Positions 40,901-49,737 of a DNA stretch of 64,000 nt are shown one piece after another. The DNA lies in the NCBI GenBank assembly GCA_030657355.1, contig CP131056.1, forward strand, positions 2,252,501 through 2,316,500, read 5' to 3'. A model generated the notes under the pieces. It was not told the origin of the DNA. It searched no databases and saw only the letters and a program-made list of their open reading frames with translations. The DNA is from Radicibacter daui. GTDB lineage: Bacteria > Pseudomonadota > Alphaproteobacteria > Radicibacterales > Radicibacteraceae. Each line of letters starts with the position of its first letter. Within the stretch, counting starts at the first letter, position 1. A program made the translations under genes and the position numbers.

Positions 40901-42298
40901 TTATCCGTATACCAACAACCATCGGCCAAATATTATCGCCAAGAGAAAAATACTAATATTTATAAAGACCCATATCAAGCGCCGCTGAATTCGGAAAAAA
41001 TTCCTATTCTCTGCCGTGGTCTCAAGAAAAATCTGGTACCCTATATGTTGAAGTACCGGGCCAAGATACCCTGCTGCTGCCACACTCCATACTACTTTGG
41101 GATTGGGCCCGAAAACAGCTTCTGCGCATCCGGGAACAATGGTGAGTACCGCCAATGCTGCGGCGAAGCCGGCCGGACGCAGCGCGCCTAAAACTGGCAG
41201 GATGGCGACCCTTCGTCCCAGAAGAACCACAGCCTTGTCCATTTCCAGCAAGGCTATAGGCACGACAGACAAAGCGAGCAGGCTGATCTCGAGGATGTGG
41301 TTGCTGTAGTCAGGCAATACCCATCTCAGGATTACATAGAGTATGGCAAGGCCGGCGAACGTGGCCATGCCCAAACCTGCGGCAAGGCTGACGCGAAGCT
41401 GCCATGAGTGGAAGATCGTATCATGGCCCATATCCTTTACCCGTGCAGCTCCGGGCCACAGGGTCCAGTAAAGATTGCTGATAATCGTAATCAATGTCCC
41501 ACGGGCCATCACGCCCAGATTGTAACCCGCCAGTGTGGCTGGTCCGGCTATGGCGAAGACGATCAGGGAATCTATCTGCAGGGCAAGAGCAGTGACGAAT
41601 TTGTCTGCCGCTACGCCCACCCCGTAGCGGTGTGGTACTAACAGGCCTATAATCGTTTTTGGCCTCGGCCGGGCTTCTCTTAGCTGGCGGGTGATCCACA
41701 ACAGCAGCATGCTTGTTACTAAGGTGCCGGCTAACAGGTATCCCACATGACCAGCTAACCAGGCGCAAAACAGACCGGCGAAGACTTCTGTCACGCGCAG
41801 CATGCGGGCGACGACCACGACCCGCGTCCATTCCAGGCACTGCAAGATGCTCTCCGCGACGGCGAGAACGCGAAAAGTTAGCCAGAACAGTCCGGTCGCC
41901 ACCAGCAGGCCTGGCGTCGCAGCGATGTCTGGAAAAAAGTGGGCAAAGATCATCAGGCCGATCGGAAGCACCAATACCGCTTCAACCAGACTGGCGACAA
42001 TGGAAGCCATGGCTGCGGAAGTTCGTTCCTCACCAGTCAGGCCTGGTATCGTCCGGGCTGCCGTAAAGTACTGCCCTGCCGTAATCGCACTGAACAGACC
42101 CGCGGAGGATTGTGCCGCGTTGATAAGACCTACTGAGGCTGCCGGCAGTACAAGCCGCAGAGCTAATGCACCGAGTATCCTGACAAGCTGCGTTCCGTAA
42201 CTGCTACCAAGCAGGGCGAGAAAGACACGAGCCTTCCCCTTCCCGGCCTTTTCAGCCGCGCGACCCTCGCCGGTCGAGGCGGCGCCAAGATTGGCCAT
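40901..42298 (-). CDS. Wzx-type oligosaccharide flippase
   Basis: A 465-residue polytopic membrane protein with about 12-14 helices, of the polysaccharide transporter/MVF-like superfamily. Landmarks: GSSYGTQLVRILGALALRLVLPAA at the first helix, GVGVAADKFVTALALQIDSL and AGYNLGVMARGTLITI in the middle. It would flip undecaprenyl-linked repeat units to the periplasm for the Wzy-like polymerase. Its 3' end runs into AT-rich sequence. Confidence 0.82.
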   Translation of the reverse strand: MANLGAASTGEGRAAEKAGKGKARVFLALLGSSYGTQLVRILGALALRLVLPAASVGLINAAQSSAGLFSAITAGQYFTAARTIPGLTGEERTSAAMASIVASLVEAVLVLPIGLMIFAHFFPDIAATPGLLVATGLFWLTFRVLAVAESILQCLEWTRVVVVARMLRVTEVFAGLFCAWLAGHVGYLLAGTLVTSMLLLWITRQLREARPRPKTIIGLLVPHRYGVGVAADKFVTALALQIDSLIVFAIAGPATLAGYNLGVMARGTLITIISNLYWTLWPGAARVKDMGHDTIFHSWQLRVSLAAGLGMATFAGLAILYVILRWVLPDYSNHILEISLLALSVVPIALLEMDKAVVLLGRRVAILPVLGALRPAGFAAALAVLTIVPGCAEAVFGPNPKVVWSVAAAGYLGPVLQHIGYQIFLETTAENRNFFRIQRRLIWVFINISIFLLAIIFGRWLLVYG

Positions 42299-42340
42299 TG
42301 TTTTTCTTTCGTTTACCTGTTCGTTACGCGGGCAAGAATA

Positions 42341-43264
42341 TCAGGAAGTGAGAATAGTAGAGTGGTGCCCTGCTTTGAGGTTATATTCCGTCATGCCGCG
42401 CCGGATATAACGGCGGTTTTGAACATTATCGTCTAGCCTTGCCCTGCCGGCTTCTTCGAAACCTGTATTCTTGAGCAACTCGTCAATCTGTGTAGAGGAT
42501 TCCGCATAGTTTTCAGCGGTTTCAACGTACACTTCACGCACTGATTGAACCAACGTCTGTTGCGCACCCTTGAGGATGCTCAATTCGTTACCGTCCACGT
42601 CGAGTTTTATGTACTCGGGTGATGGAGCGCCCCATTTGAGTACGAATTCATCAACGGTTATTCCCATTGTCGCCATGGAGGCGGCGGGAATGAAATCCTT
42701 GCCTTCGTTATCGGTTGTCTTGTCGAAAACATTCATTGCACTGCCGATCTCCACCGAATGGTAGTTGAAGCGGCCAAGGAACGCCCGTTCATAAAGGGCC
42801 AGTGGATAGACGGCGCAGCGTTTGGAATAGCCATTCGCGATAACGCTATTGCATAGCGAGTAATAATTGCCCGGGTGCGGTTCGAATGAAACGATGTCGA
42901 GGTCATCACGGGAGGCGGCGTAGAGCGTAAAAATCCCTATATTCGCGCCAATATCCCAAAAAACACTGCCCGCTGGAATGTTATCAATCCAGCTGCAGGT
43001 GTCGCTTTCCTTGCGAGGTGTCAACCTCGCGCGCTCGACCATCGCATTGTTCAAGCAGATTACATCGAATGACGTTTTCTTGCCCCGGACTGGCTGGGCG
43101 TATTTCAGATTCTGCCCGGCTTGGGCAATCAGATTGGCCCGAATAGGCCAAACCAGCAGCGACGCCATGCGAACGGCCCGTGCCAGAATACGTGCACCAA
43201 CCACAGCTCCCCTGGAGCGAACCCGGAGCCAGTAGCGCATGCGCCTGAGCATTTCGTCGTTCAT
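42341..43264 (-). CDS. FkbM-family methyltransferase
   Basis: A 307-residue SAM-dependent methyltransferase. SAM motif I is VFWDIGANIGIFTLYAA (about 98-114), the acidic strand is VSFEPHPGNYYSL, and the FkbM-typical YIKLDVDGNELSILKGA is near residue 220. FkbM proteins O-methylate sugars or polyketides. The first 55 residues are a basic hydrophobic segment that could associate with the membrane. It stands 42 bases upstream of the flippase gene. The 184 bases before it show no gene. Confidence 0.9.
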   Translation of the reverse strand: MNDEMLRRMRYWLRVRSRGAVVGARILARAVRMASLLVWPIRANLIAQAGQNLKYAQPVRGKKTSFDVICLNNAMVERARLTPRKESDTCSWIDNIPAGSVFWDIGANIGIFTLYAASRDDLDIVSFEPHPGNYYSLCNSVIANGYSKRCAVYPLALYERAFLGRFNYHSVEIGSAMNVFDKTTDNEGKDFIPAASMATMGITVDEFVLKWGAPSPEYIKLDVDGNELSILKGAQQTLVQSVREVYVETAENYAESSTQIDELLKNTGFEEAGRARLDDNVQNRRYIRRGMTEYNLKAGHHSTILTS

Positions 43265-43448
43265 AGAATATAAACTCCCTAAACGGTCCGCATTCTACTA
43301 TTGCCGGACTTTTCACACCGTTAGTGTGGTTTTGGTACTTGCAGTTACGGCAGCAGCCGTCATGGCGCTAACAGATGGTTCGCATCCTGTCCGCGCTCTT
43401 TTCTCCTGCGGCCAAATGGCATTATTCCCGAACGGGTCGAGGCTGGCT

Positions 43449-44468
43449 TTATTTACCTTCAAGTTTAATCTGCCGCGCCATTTTGCGAGCATCCGCGAAA
43501 TCATGCCTGCCGGCGCCGAGCTTGTGCATGTAGCGACGCAGATCATGAAGAAGCTGAAAAAATCGCCGCTTCACGGGCGTTTCCCGCAACCTGCCACGAA
43601 CAGAGCCAAGTGTGTCTTCAAGGCCTGCCGGCATTGCTGCAGCCTTTGGGCTGCCAGGGCGCAAGACAGCCTCGAGGCTCTCGTTAACAAAAAGTGTCTC
43701 CAGACCGGCGGCCGCAGCCACATTTCGTAAACTTGCTGCGGTAAACATATGACGATGGCAATTCTTGAACGCGAGATGAATGTCGTACCGCCGATTTTCA
43801 CTCGCGCGCAAGCCGGGGACTTCCAGATAAATCAAACCATCCGGCGACAGCTTGGAAGCAACCTCGCGCAGGGACTGAACCGGATCCGGAAGGTGCTCAA
43901 GAACCTGGATCATGGTAATCAGTTTGTATCGTTCCGGTGCGCTGGCGAATTCGGACATAGGCCTCAGGTCCAGGCCAATTGAATTTCCGACGGCCAATTG
44001 GCGCGGATCGAAATCATACCCCGCGCGACGCCAGCTTTCAGGCAGCGCCGCCAATGTGCCGCCATATGCACAGCCATAGTCAAGTGCGCTGGAAATGCCT
44101 TCGTACAGTCCGAGTTTGCGTAACAACCGAGTGATTTTACGCCCGACCATAAACTCGCCAACGAAGGTACCCTCGACGCCTCCCCCCCTGCCGTATACTT
44201 CTGTATAATGCTTTGTATAGAATTCGGTCAGGCACTCGTCAGTATAATAGGGATTTGCAAATATAAATCCGCAGTCAGTGCAGTGAACATATTCAAGTTG
44301 AAACCCGTAACGATCCTCACTGCAAACGTCGGTGAACTCCGTTCCGCCACAGGCAAAACACGGATCCGGTTTTCGAAATCTAAAGAAATTTCCTGCCTTC
44401 AGCTCGGTTATTCTCCGACGCTGGGTGTCGGAAATCGAAATCTTCCCCTGATCCGGCTTTAAGATCAT
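43449..44468 (-). CDS. Class I SAM methyltransferase with zinc-ribbon N-terminus
   Basis: A 339-residue protein. CFACGGTEF and HCTDCGF (about 37-66) form a four-cysteine zinc site. A Methyltransf_23-like domain follows: SALDYGCAYGGTLAAL (about 126), YDFDPRQLA, ITMIQVLEHLPDPVQSL. This is the architecture of C-methyltransferases and hypothetical methyltransferases of glycan loci. The last 60 residues are basic and helical. It lies 17 bases downstream of the Wzz-like gene. Confidence 0.86.
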   Translation of the reverse strand: MILKPDQGKISISDTQRRRITELKAGNFFRFRKPDPCFACGGTEFTDVCSEDRYGFQLEYVHCTDCGFIFANPYYTDECLTEFYTKHYTEVYGRGGGVEGTFVGEFMVGRKITRLLRKLGLYEGISSALDYGCAYGGTLAALPESWRRAGYDFDPRQLAVGNSIGLDLRPMSEFASAPERYKLITMIQVLEHLPDPVQSLREVASKLSPDGLIYLEVPGLRASENRRYDIHLAFKNCHRHMFTAASLRNVAAAAGLETLFVNESLEAVLRPGSPKAAAMPAGLEDTLGSVRGRLRETPVKRRFFQLLHDLRRYMHKLGAGRHDFADARKMARQIKLEGK

Positions 44469-44485
44469 TTTATCTCCAGACGAAT

Positions 44486-45475
44486 TTACTCAGCCACGAC
44501 CAGTTTTTGTGATGAGGCCGCAGGCCCTTTGGGATGCAACCGGCCCAGGCCCCATAGAATTGCGGCCACTGTCCCGAAACTGCCCCCCAGAACCAGTGCC
44601 AATGCCAACACCAGTACCGGTCTCGGGGATACCGGACGGTTGCTGACTGTCACAGGGTCCAGCACACGCGCAGCGATCGGCACGTCATCGCGCAACACCA
44701 TCAGCTCCTGTTCCTGCTGCGCCACCATGGAAACAAGAGATTCCCGATAGACGTTGAGATTGGTGTCGAGGATCTTCTTCTGGAGATAATCGATATTGCC
44801 CTGCAGCTCATTACGGCGACGATCGCGCAGAATGGTCTCTGCTTCCTGGTAGAGCATTTCAAGCAGCTTCTGGGCAAAGTCCGGGTCTTTGGCCGTCACC
44901 GAGATTTCCCAGAGAGAGCTGCGGTCCAGAAGGTTTGATCCCTGATTTACCGCGTGCACGTTCTTGGAAAGCCAGGTGACAAGGTCCCGTGCATCGGGAG
45001 GCGTCCACTGCGGGTAGCTGATCATTCTTTTGATGGCATTCTTGAAATTTACCATCGAACCTTGTGGTTCAATCCATCGCTGCCGCTTTTCGTCCCACTG
45101 CTGCGCATAAATCTCTTGAAGCAGGCTATGGTTCTGAGCGAGCTGTTCGGCCACCCTATGGCTGGTCAGAAGGGCTGTGAACTCCTCGAAGCTGGCACCG
45201 TTCTGGGAAGAAGAAGGTGCGGCGAGGCCAAGAAGGGATGCGCCGCCCTGAAGACGTTTCAGCAGCGCGTTGCTTCCATCCTTTACCTCGACCACCATCA
45301 TCGCCGCTTTGTAGGTCGGGATTGCAATGCTCAGGTAGAACACGGCTGCTGCAATCGACAGCAGCCCGATCAGGGTCAATACCCACCACCCGCGCAGCAG
45401 GGCGCGCATTAATGAAGCAAAGGATAGCGACGCGGCCGGATCGTCGAAGGTGTGGGGGGCTTCAACCAGTTTCAT
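44486..45475 (-). CDS. Wzz-type polysaccharide chain-length regulator
   Basis: A 329-residue inner-membrane protein with two membrane helices, about 30-52 (WWVLTLIGLLSIAAAVFYL) and about 290-312 (PVLVLALALVLGGSFGTVAAI). They flank a periplasmic helical domain. The proline-rich segment before the second helix (VSNRPVSPRP) is the Wzz signature. There is no C-terminal tyrosine kinase domain. It sets the modal length of Wzy-polymerised chains. Confidence 0.9.
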   Translation of the reverse strand: MKLVEAPHTFDDPAASLSFASLMRALLRGWWVLTLIGLLSIAAAVFYLSIAIPTYKAAMMVVEVKDGSNALLKRLQGGASLLGLAAPSSSQNGASFEEFTALLTSHRVAEQLAQNHSLLQEIYAQQWDEKRQRWIEPQGSMVNFKNAIKRMISYPQWTPPDARDLVTWLSKNVHAVNQGSNLLDRSSLWEISVTAKDPDFAQKLLEMLYQEAETILRDRRRNELQGNIDYLQKKILDTNLNVYRESLVSMVAQQEQELMVLRDDVPIAARVLDPVTVSNRPVSPRPVLVLALALVLGGSFGTVAAILWGLGRLHPKGPAASSQKLVVAE

Positions 45476-45530
45476 TCCTGCCGTCCGTCTTGTAGAGCCT
45501 GAGAAGGCCTAATCATCTCGAGTCCTGACG

Positions 45531-46652
45531 TCAAGATGCAAGCCCGCGCGATTTCAGTGTTTTTTCAGTAATCGAATTGCTGGAATTTCCCCCGTCGGCG
45601 CTGATTATATATCCAATCGACTGGTAGAGGTCGCGATGTTGGCGCAGTATTTCCTCTGGAGCATGCCGCCGCTGGGAATGAAGGCGTGCTGCCTCGCCCA
45701 GTTGGACTGCGTATTGCGGGTCCTGTATCCGCTTTAGGGCGCCAAGCCCCGCCGCCTCGTCTCCTACGGGAACCAGCAGGCCCGTTACGCCATCCTCTAT
45801 CGCATCCCGGCAGCCGCGAACATCGGTCGCTATACAGGGCAGTCCGCAGGTCATGGCGTCGACGAGAGCCAAGGGCATGCCCTCATAGAGCGAGAACATG
45901 GCAAAGGCGTCGATATTTCTGTGGAAGTCCGTCATGTGGTCCACAAAGCGCATGTTCTCGAAATGTTTCCCCAAAAGCTCCCGGCCCAAGGCATCAATCT
46001 CGTCGTGACGGGGGCCATCCCCACACAGAACTAGAGTGAGCGGTGTGGTTGCGCGTCGGTTATGGGCCGCGATCAGCCGTATCAGGTCGTCATGGAGTTT
46101 GGGAAAGTCCATTCGCGCGGCAAAACCGATGCGCCGGATTGGCCGGGCACGATGGTCGATGATATTTGCCGGCTGATAGCTGGGATTGATGATCTCCCGT
46201 CGACAAAAGACGGGAAACGGGGAAAGCGCCGCCATCTCTGAAGCGCTATCCGCCACGACCGCATCGCAGGCAAGGCTGAAGAGGCTTTCCGTTGCCAGAG
46301 TGACGGCCAGTTTCAACGGTCGGAAGGACGCCAGACCATGATAGCTGTGGACTACCTTAACTCGCTTTCCCAAGCGCAACCGGTGCCAGCGCGCGTGGTA
46401 ACCGGCGATACGTCCGTGAGAATGAATCAATAACGGGCCGCGCCTTGCCAGTTCCTCCACCGCCGCAAGAGTTCCAGCAAAATCCTTGCGCATGAACGAC
46501 ATTTCCCGCTCATCCCGTCCTGGTCCCGCGAGTTGATCCTGATCGCTCTCCAGATAAAGAATACGGCTGGTTTCGGGCTCTATGCCGAGCAGGTCACGGG
46601 CGACTGCGGACCCGCCGCCCCGGTTGCGCCATTTCGAAATCTGCAGGATCAT
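45531..46652 (-). CDS. Glycosyltransferase family 4
   Basis: A 373-residue GT-B glycosyltransferase. The N-terminal acceptor domain begins ILQISKWRNRGGGSAVARDLLG. The C-terminal donor domain has IGFAARMDFPKLHDDLI, LVLCGDGPRHDEIDALG, FSLYEGMPLALVDAMTCGLPCIATDVRG (the EGxPxxxxEAxxxG-like GT4 motif, with Asp in place of the second Glu) and GLLVPVGD. It should act on the nucleotide sugar made by the neighbouring enzymes. Thirty-three bases separate it from the dehydratase gene upstream. Confidence 0.9.
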   Translation of the reverse strand: MILQISKWRNRGGGSAVARDLLGIEPETSRILYLESDQDQLAGPGRDEREMSFMRKDFAGTLAAVEELARRGPLLIHSHGRIAGYHARWHRLRLGKRVKVVHSYHGLASFRPLKLAVTLATESLFSLACDAVVADSASEMAALSPFPVFCRREIINPSYQPANIIDHRARPIRRIGFAARMDFPKLHDDLIRLIAAHNRRATTPLTLVLCGDGPRHDEIDALGRELLGKHFENMRFVDHMTDFHRNIDAFAMFSLYEGMPLALVDAMTCGLPCIATDVRGCRDAIEDGVTGLLVPVGDEAAGLGALKRIQDPQYAVQLGEAARLHSQRRHAPEEILRQHRDLYQSIGYIISADGGNSSNSITEKTLKSRGLAS

Positions 46653-46685
46653 GACTGGACACTCGTCGGAAAAGCTGCGGGCTGA

Positions 46686-47930
46686 CTAAAGGCGCTGATC
46701 CAGATTGCGGCCAGTCTCGTTATGATGCAGTTCAGGCACAGCGGCGGCGATCATGGCGACAAGGTCCGCCTTCGAGGGTGTTGTATGACCTCTGGAAAGC
46801 GCCGCGCCCAGAACGGACAGGAATTGTTGCATCGCGCCGGGAACGTGTCCGCGATAGGCAACCGAAAGCACGCTGTCCAGACCTTCGATGCCGCTTGCTA
46901 TCTCGCCGAGCCCTACAAATTCCTCGTAGGGCTTTTCACCGCTGGTGTCGAGCGGTGTCAGCAGCAGCGGATAGCGCCCCTGCGCCAGTTCTTGATCAAT
47001 GGCCGCAACAGCCGCGGCCTCGTCTTCGTAAAGGGCCGGAGTCAAGCCGAGGTGACGCAGTAATCCCTCCGCGACCGTTTGCATCGGGATGAGATCAACA
47101 TCGGACGACAGGTGCGGCACCAGGATATCGCGGTCATGATCGTGAAAAGCTGCCAGGAGGCAGATTTCCGCAGCTTCTTCGAGCGAGACAAAATAGCGTC
47201 GCGTGTCGCGGGGGGCAGCAAGCGGCTGGCGCTTGCGCAAACGGTTCATATAACCAAACGGCAAGCTGCCATCAGAAAAAGCGACATTGGCGAAACGCGC
47301 GGAGGTTACATGGGGGAGCCGGGCTGACATTACCTCCGGCGAGAAGATAACATGTTCCATCAGCCGTTTGCTGGCACCCATAAGGCTGGTGGGGTTGGCC
47401 GCCTTGTCTGTTGAAACGGCAAAGTACCGGCCCCGAAATCCGCTCTCTGCAAGCCAGGACAGGAAGCGAACATGCTTGAAAAGATTGGTATCAAGCATCT
47501 GCAGAAGCGAATACGGGTCTTTCTCGGAGCGTACGTGCTTCAGCGCGGCAAAGTTCAGAACCACGTCGTATGGAGGAAGGTCGCGCAGCACCATACCCAT
47601 GATTTCGGAGCCATAGTCGAGCGGCAGTGACCGGTAGTCGGCAACAGGTAATCCACCCGGCTGGCCACGCAGATCGCGGGTCAGTTCCGCGAGATTATTC
47701 TCGCTCTGGTCAAAGACGTGCAGGCAGGCAGGACGAAAACCGGCAAGCCGTGCCGTGGTCGCAGATCCTATGCTGCCGGCTGCGCCCACCACCATTACCC
47801 GCCTGCCCTCCAGCGCTGCTCCAATCGCCCCGTTCCGGCGGCTGACGTCAGCAGCGAAGTGGCTGGTTTGGCGCCCCGTGGCCAGAGCCGCAATCTCGCT
47901 ATCGATACCCAGCGGCTTCCACGCAGTCAT
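46686..47930 (-). CDS. Polysaccharide-biosynthesis SDR (CapD/PseB-like UDP-sugar 4,6-dehydratase)
   Basis: A 414-residue extended SDR. The cofactor motif is VVGAAGSIGSATTARL (about 46-61), then NFAALKHVRSEKDPYSLLQ, FAVSTDKAANPTSLMGASKR (about 170-190) and a C-terminal substrate domain. In the PseB/CapD group the catalytic Tyr of YxxxK is replaced by Met in MGASK, as here. It probably makes a 4-keto-6-deoxy UDP-HexNAc intermediate. The extra 45-residue N-terminus precedes the Rossmann fold but contains no membrane helices, unlike full-length CapD. Confidence 0.87.
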   Translation of the reverse strand: MTAWKPLGIDSEIAALATGRQTSHFAADVSRRNGAIGAALEGRRVMVVGAAGSIGSATTARLAGFRPACLHVFDQSENNLAELTRDLRGQPGGLPVADYRSLPLDYGSEIMGMVLRDLPPYDVVLNFAALKHVRSEKDPYSLLQMLDTNLFKHVRFLSWLAESGFRGRYFAVSTDKAANPTSLMGASKRLMEHVIFSPEVMSARLPHVTSARFANVAFSDGSLPFGYMNRLRKRQPLAAPRDTRRYFVSLEEAAEICLLAAFHDHDRDILVPHLSSDVDLIPMQTVAEGLLRHLGLTPALYEDEAAAVAAIDQELAQGRYPLLLTPLDTSGEKPYEEFVGLGEIASGIEGLDSVLSVAYRGHVPGAMQQFLSVLGAALSRGHTTPSKADLVAMIAAAVPELHHNETGRNLDQRL

Positions 47931-47986
47931 TCTGAACCTCTTGCAATGTGCTTGAATTTGTCTGGGCGAATAGAGCTATCGAACCG

Positions 47987-48877
47987 TCATCGGTCACTGA
48001 AAGAATGGTCCCCGGCAGTGGAGACCATATCTGCAAGCGAACGCTCAAGGGTGAACTTGGGTGACCAGCCGATAGCAGAACTCAAACGAGCGATGGACAG
48101 CACCTGGCGTTCAATGCCACCGGCAAGGGCTGTGTCTTCTACAATCGAATAGTTACCTGGACAATTGAGGCAGACAATTTCCACGACCGAGCGCAGGGGA
48201 GTTTCATTTCCGGAGCCAAGATTGAACAGTCCGGCCACACGGCCTTGGGCCAGTTGACAGATTGCGTCGGCGGCGTCGCGGACATCTATGAAGTCGCGGG
48301 TTGGGGACAGCCTGCCTAGCCTTAACTCTCCGCCGTCTGCCGACAACCGCACTACTTCATTTACCAGACGACCGGCAAAATAGTCTGAGGACTGACCCGG
48401 CCCGAACAGATTTGCGATACGCGTAATGCATAACGGACCTCTGTGGTTCTGCGCCTGTTGTTCCTGAGCCAGTTTGCTGACGCCGTAAGGACTGGATGGC
48501 GACGGCAGTCGTGTTTCGTGGACTGGCAGGGCAACATCCTCTACTGCACCATACACCGCCCCGGACCCTGCGAGCAGCATCCACGTATCAAGTCCCGCCA
48601 AGGCCTCGACGAGAAGCGCTGTACCCGTCGCGTTGAACTCCAGCGGGCATTCTTCAATACCGGGTCTGGACGCTCCCGCCAGATGAATGACGCGGTCCGG
48701 GCGTAGCCGACGTACGGCGTCCATCCACGGTCCAGCCACGCCGGCATCGCCCGTGATGCTGGCGCCCGGCTTTCTTGAAAGGGTTGCCACCGTGGCGCCG
48801 CTTTGTCTCAGGGATTGAACGACTGATCGACCAAGAAAACCTGTCGCGCCTGTAACCAGAATATTAAGCGGGCTCAT
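47987..48877 (-). CDS. NAD-dependent epimerase/dehydratase
   Basis: A 296-residue extended SDR with cofactor motif VTGATGFLGRSVVQ (about 8-21). The Ser/Thr site is at LLAGSGAVYGA and the catalytic tyrosine in YGVSKLAQEQQA (YxxxK). The C-terminal part binds a nucleotide sugar, compatible with GDP- or UDP-sugar reductases/epimerases. Its start overlaps the end of the nucleotidyltransferase gene by 14 bases, so both act in one nucleotide-sugar pathway. Confidence 0.88.
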   Translation of the reverse strand: MSPLNILVTGATGFLGRSVVQSLRQSGATVATLSRKPGASITGDAGVAGPWMDAVRRLRPDRVIHLAGASRPGIEECPLEFNATGTALLVEALAGLDTWMLLAGSGAVYGAVEDVALPVHETRLPSPSSPYGVSKLAQEQQAQNHRGPLCITRIANLFGPGQSSDYFAGRLVNEVVRLSADGGELRLGRLSPTRDFIDVRDAADAICQLAQGRVAGLFNLGSGNETPLRSVVEIVCLNCPGNYSIVEDTALAGGIERQVLSIARLSSAIGWSPKFTLERSLADMVSTAGDHSFSDR

Positions 48878-49568
48878 TCTGGATCAACTGGGCGATGTTA
48901 TCCTGCGCCGACTGATAGTCCTCATGACGGCCAATATCGAGCCAGTAGCCATTGTGGCGGAAGGCCTTGACCGGCTGTCCATTCCTGATCAGCGTCAGGA
49001 CAAGTGTGGGCAGGTCAAAGTAGGAATTCACCGGAATAAAATCCCGAACTGAAGGGTCACAGCAATAGATACCCATGCTGACAGGGCGATACATTGTCGG
49101 CTTTTCAATGTAGTCAACAATCCCATCGCTATCGTCTATCTCCAGAACCCCGAGATCGATCTTTACCTCTTTGGAATAGGTGGCGATCGTCATTCTCTGG
49201 CCGTGCTGCTGATGAAATCTGGCGAAAGCTGTGAAATCGATGTCGGTCAGAATGTCGCCATTCATAACCAAAAACGGCTCCTTTGGGTCTTCCATCAGCT
49301 TAAGAGGGCCTACAGTTCCAAGCGGCTTGTCTTCTCGCAAGTAACTGATATTTACACCCAGCCTACCTCCATCGCCAAGATAAGCCTCAATTAGGCTTCC
49401 CAAATATCCGACGGAAATTACAAAATCAACGATGCCCTGTGCCTTTAGACGTCGGATTAATATTTCAAGTATTGGCACCTCCCCGACTGGCAAAAGAGGC
49501 TTTGGGAGCACTGCAGTATAGGGTCGAAGTCTGCGGCCTTGCCCGCCAGCAAGAATGACAACTTTCAT
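48864..49568 (-). CDS. Sugar-1-phosphate nucleotidyltransferase (RmlA/HddC-like)
   Basis: A 234-residue NTP_transferase protein. The signature VILAGGQGRRLRPYTAVLPKP (about 4-24, shortened in reading to the LAGGxGxRLxP and KP elements) and the metal site MNGDILTDIDF (about 101-111) are present. NEGYWLDIGRHED-like residues close the protein. It activates a hexose- or heptose-1-phosphate with an NTP. It is the first gene of the locus; GAGG lies about 6 bases before the ATG. Confidence 0.88.
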   Translation of the reverse strand: MKVVILAGGQGRRLRPYTAVLPKPLLPVGEVPILEILIRRLKAQGIVDFVISVGYLGSLIEAYLGDGGRLGVNISYLREDKPLGTVGPLKLMEDPKEPFLVMNGDILTDIDFTAFARFHQQHGQRMTIATYSKEVKIDLGVLEIDDSDGIVDYIEKPTMYRPVSMGIYCCDPSVRDFIPVNSYFDLPTLVLTLIRNGQPVKAFRHNGYWLDIGRHEDYQSAQDNIAQLIQNEPA

Positions 49569-49668
49569 AATGCCTCACGATTATAATGCAGTGGCCATGC
49601 CATGCTGTCAGTGTTACCGCCATTCGAATTTTTAACCAAGCAGAAGTTTATGCCATGCCTGATTTCCC

Positions 49669-49683
49669 AAGATGACTCATCTT
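49669..49683. promoter_or_regulatory. 15-base palindrome upstream of the polysaccharide locus
   Basis: AAGATGA-C-TCATCTT is a perfect inverted repeat about 100 bases before the first locus gene (nucleotidyltransferase). It is too short and loop-poor to be a terminator and could be an operator. Nothing is known about the binding protein. Confidence 0.4.
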
Positions 49684-49691
49684 CTTTCTGC

Positions 49692-49700
49692 GGGGGGGGG
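49692..49700. repeat. Homopolymeric G9 tract in the upstream region of the polysaccharide locus
   Basis: Nine consecutive G residues (C on the transcribed-strand reading) about 125 bases before the first gene of the locus. Such tracts slip during replication and can alter promoter strength, but they can also be inert. Confidence 0.8.
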
Positions 49701-49737
49701 CATTGCTGTCGAAAAACCAATAATTTACAGTTGGCAA

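Noticed and set aside
49580-49585. TATAAT on the minus strand before the nucleotidyltransferase gene
   Set aside because: It lies only 12 bases before the ATG and has no -35 at a suitable distance; it would give a leaderless message despite a good GAGG site.
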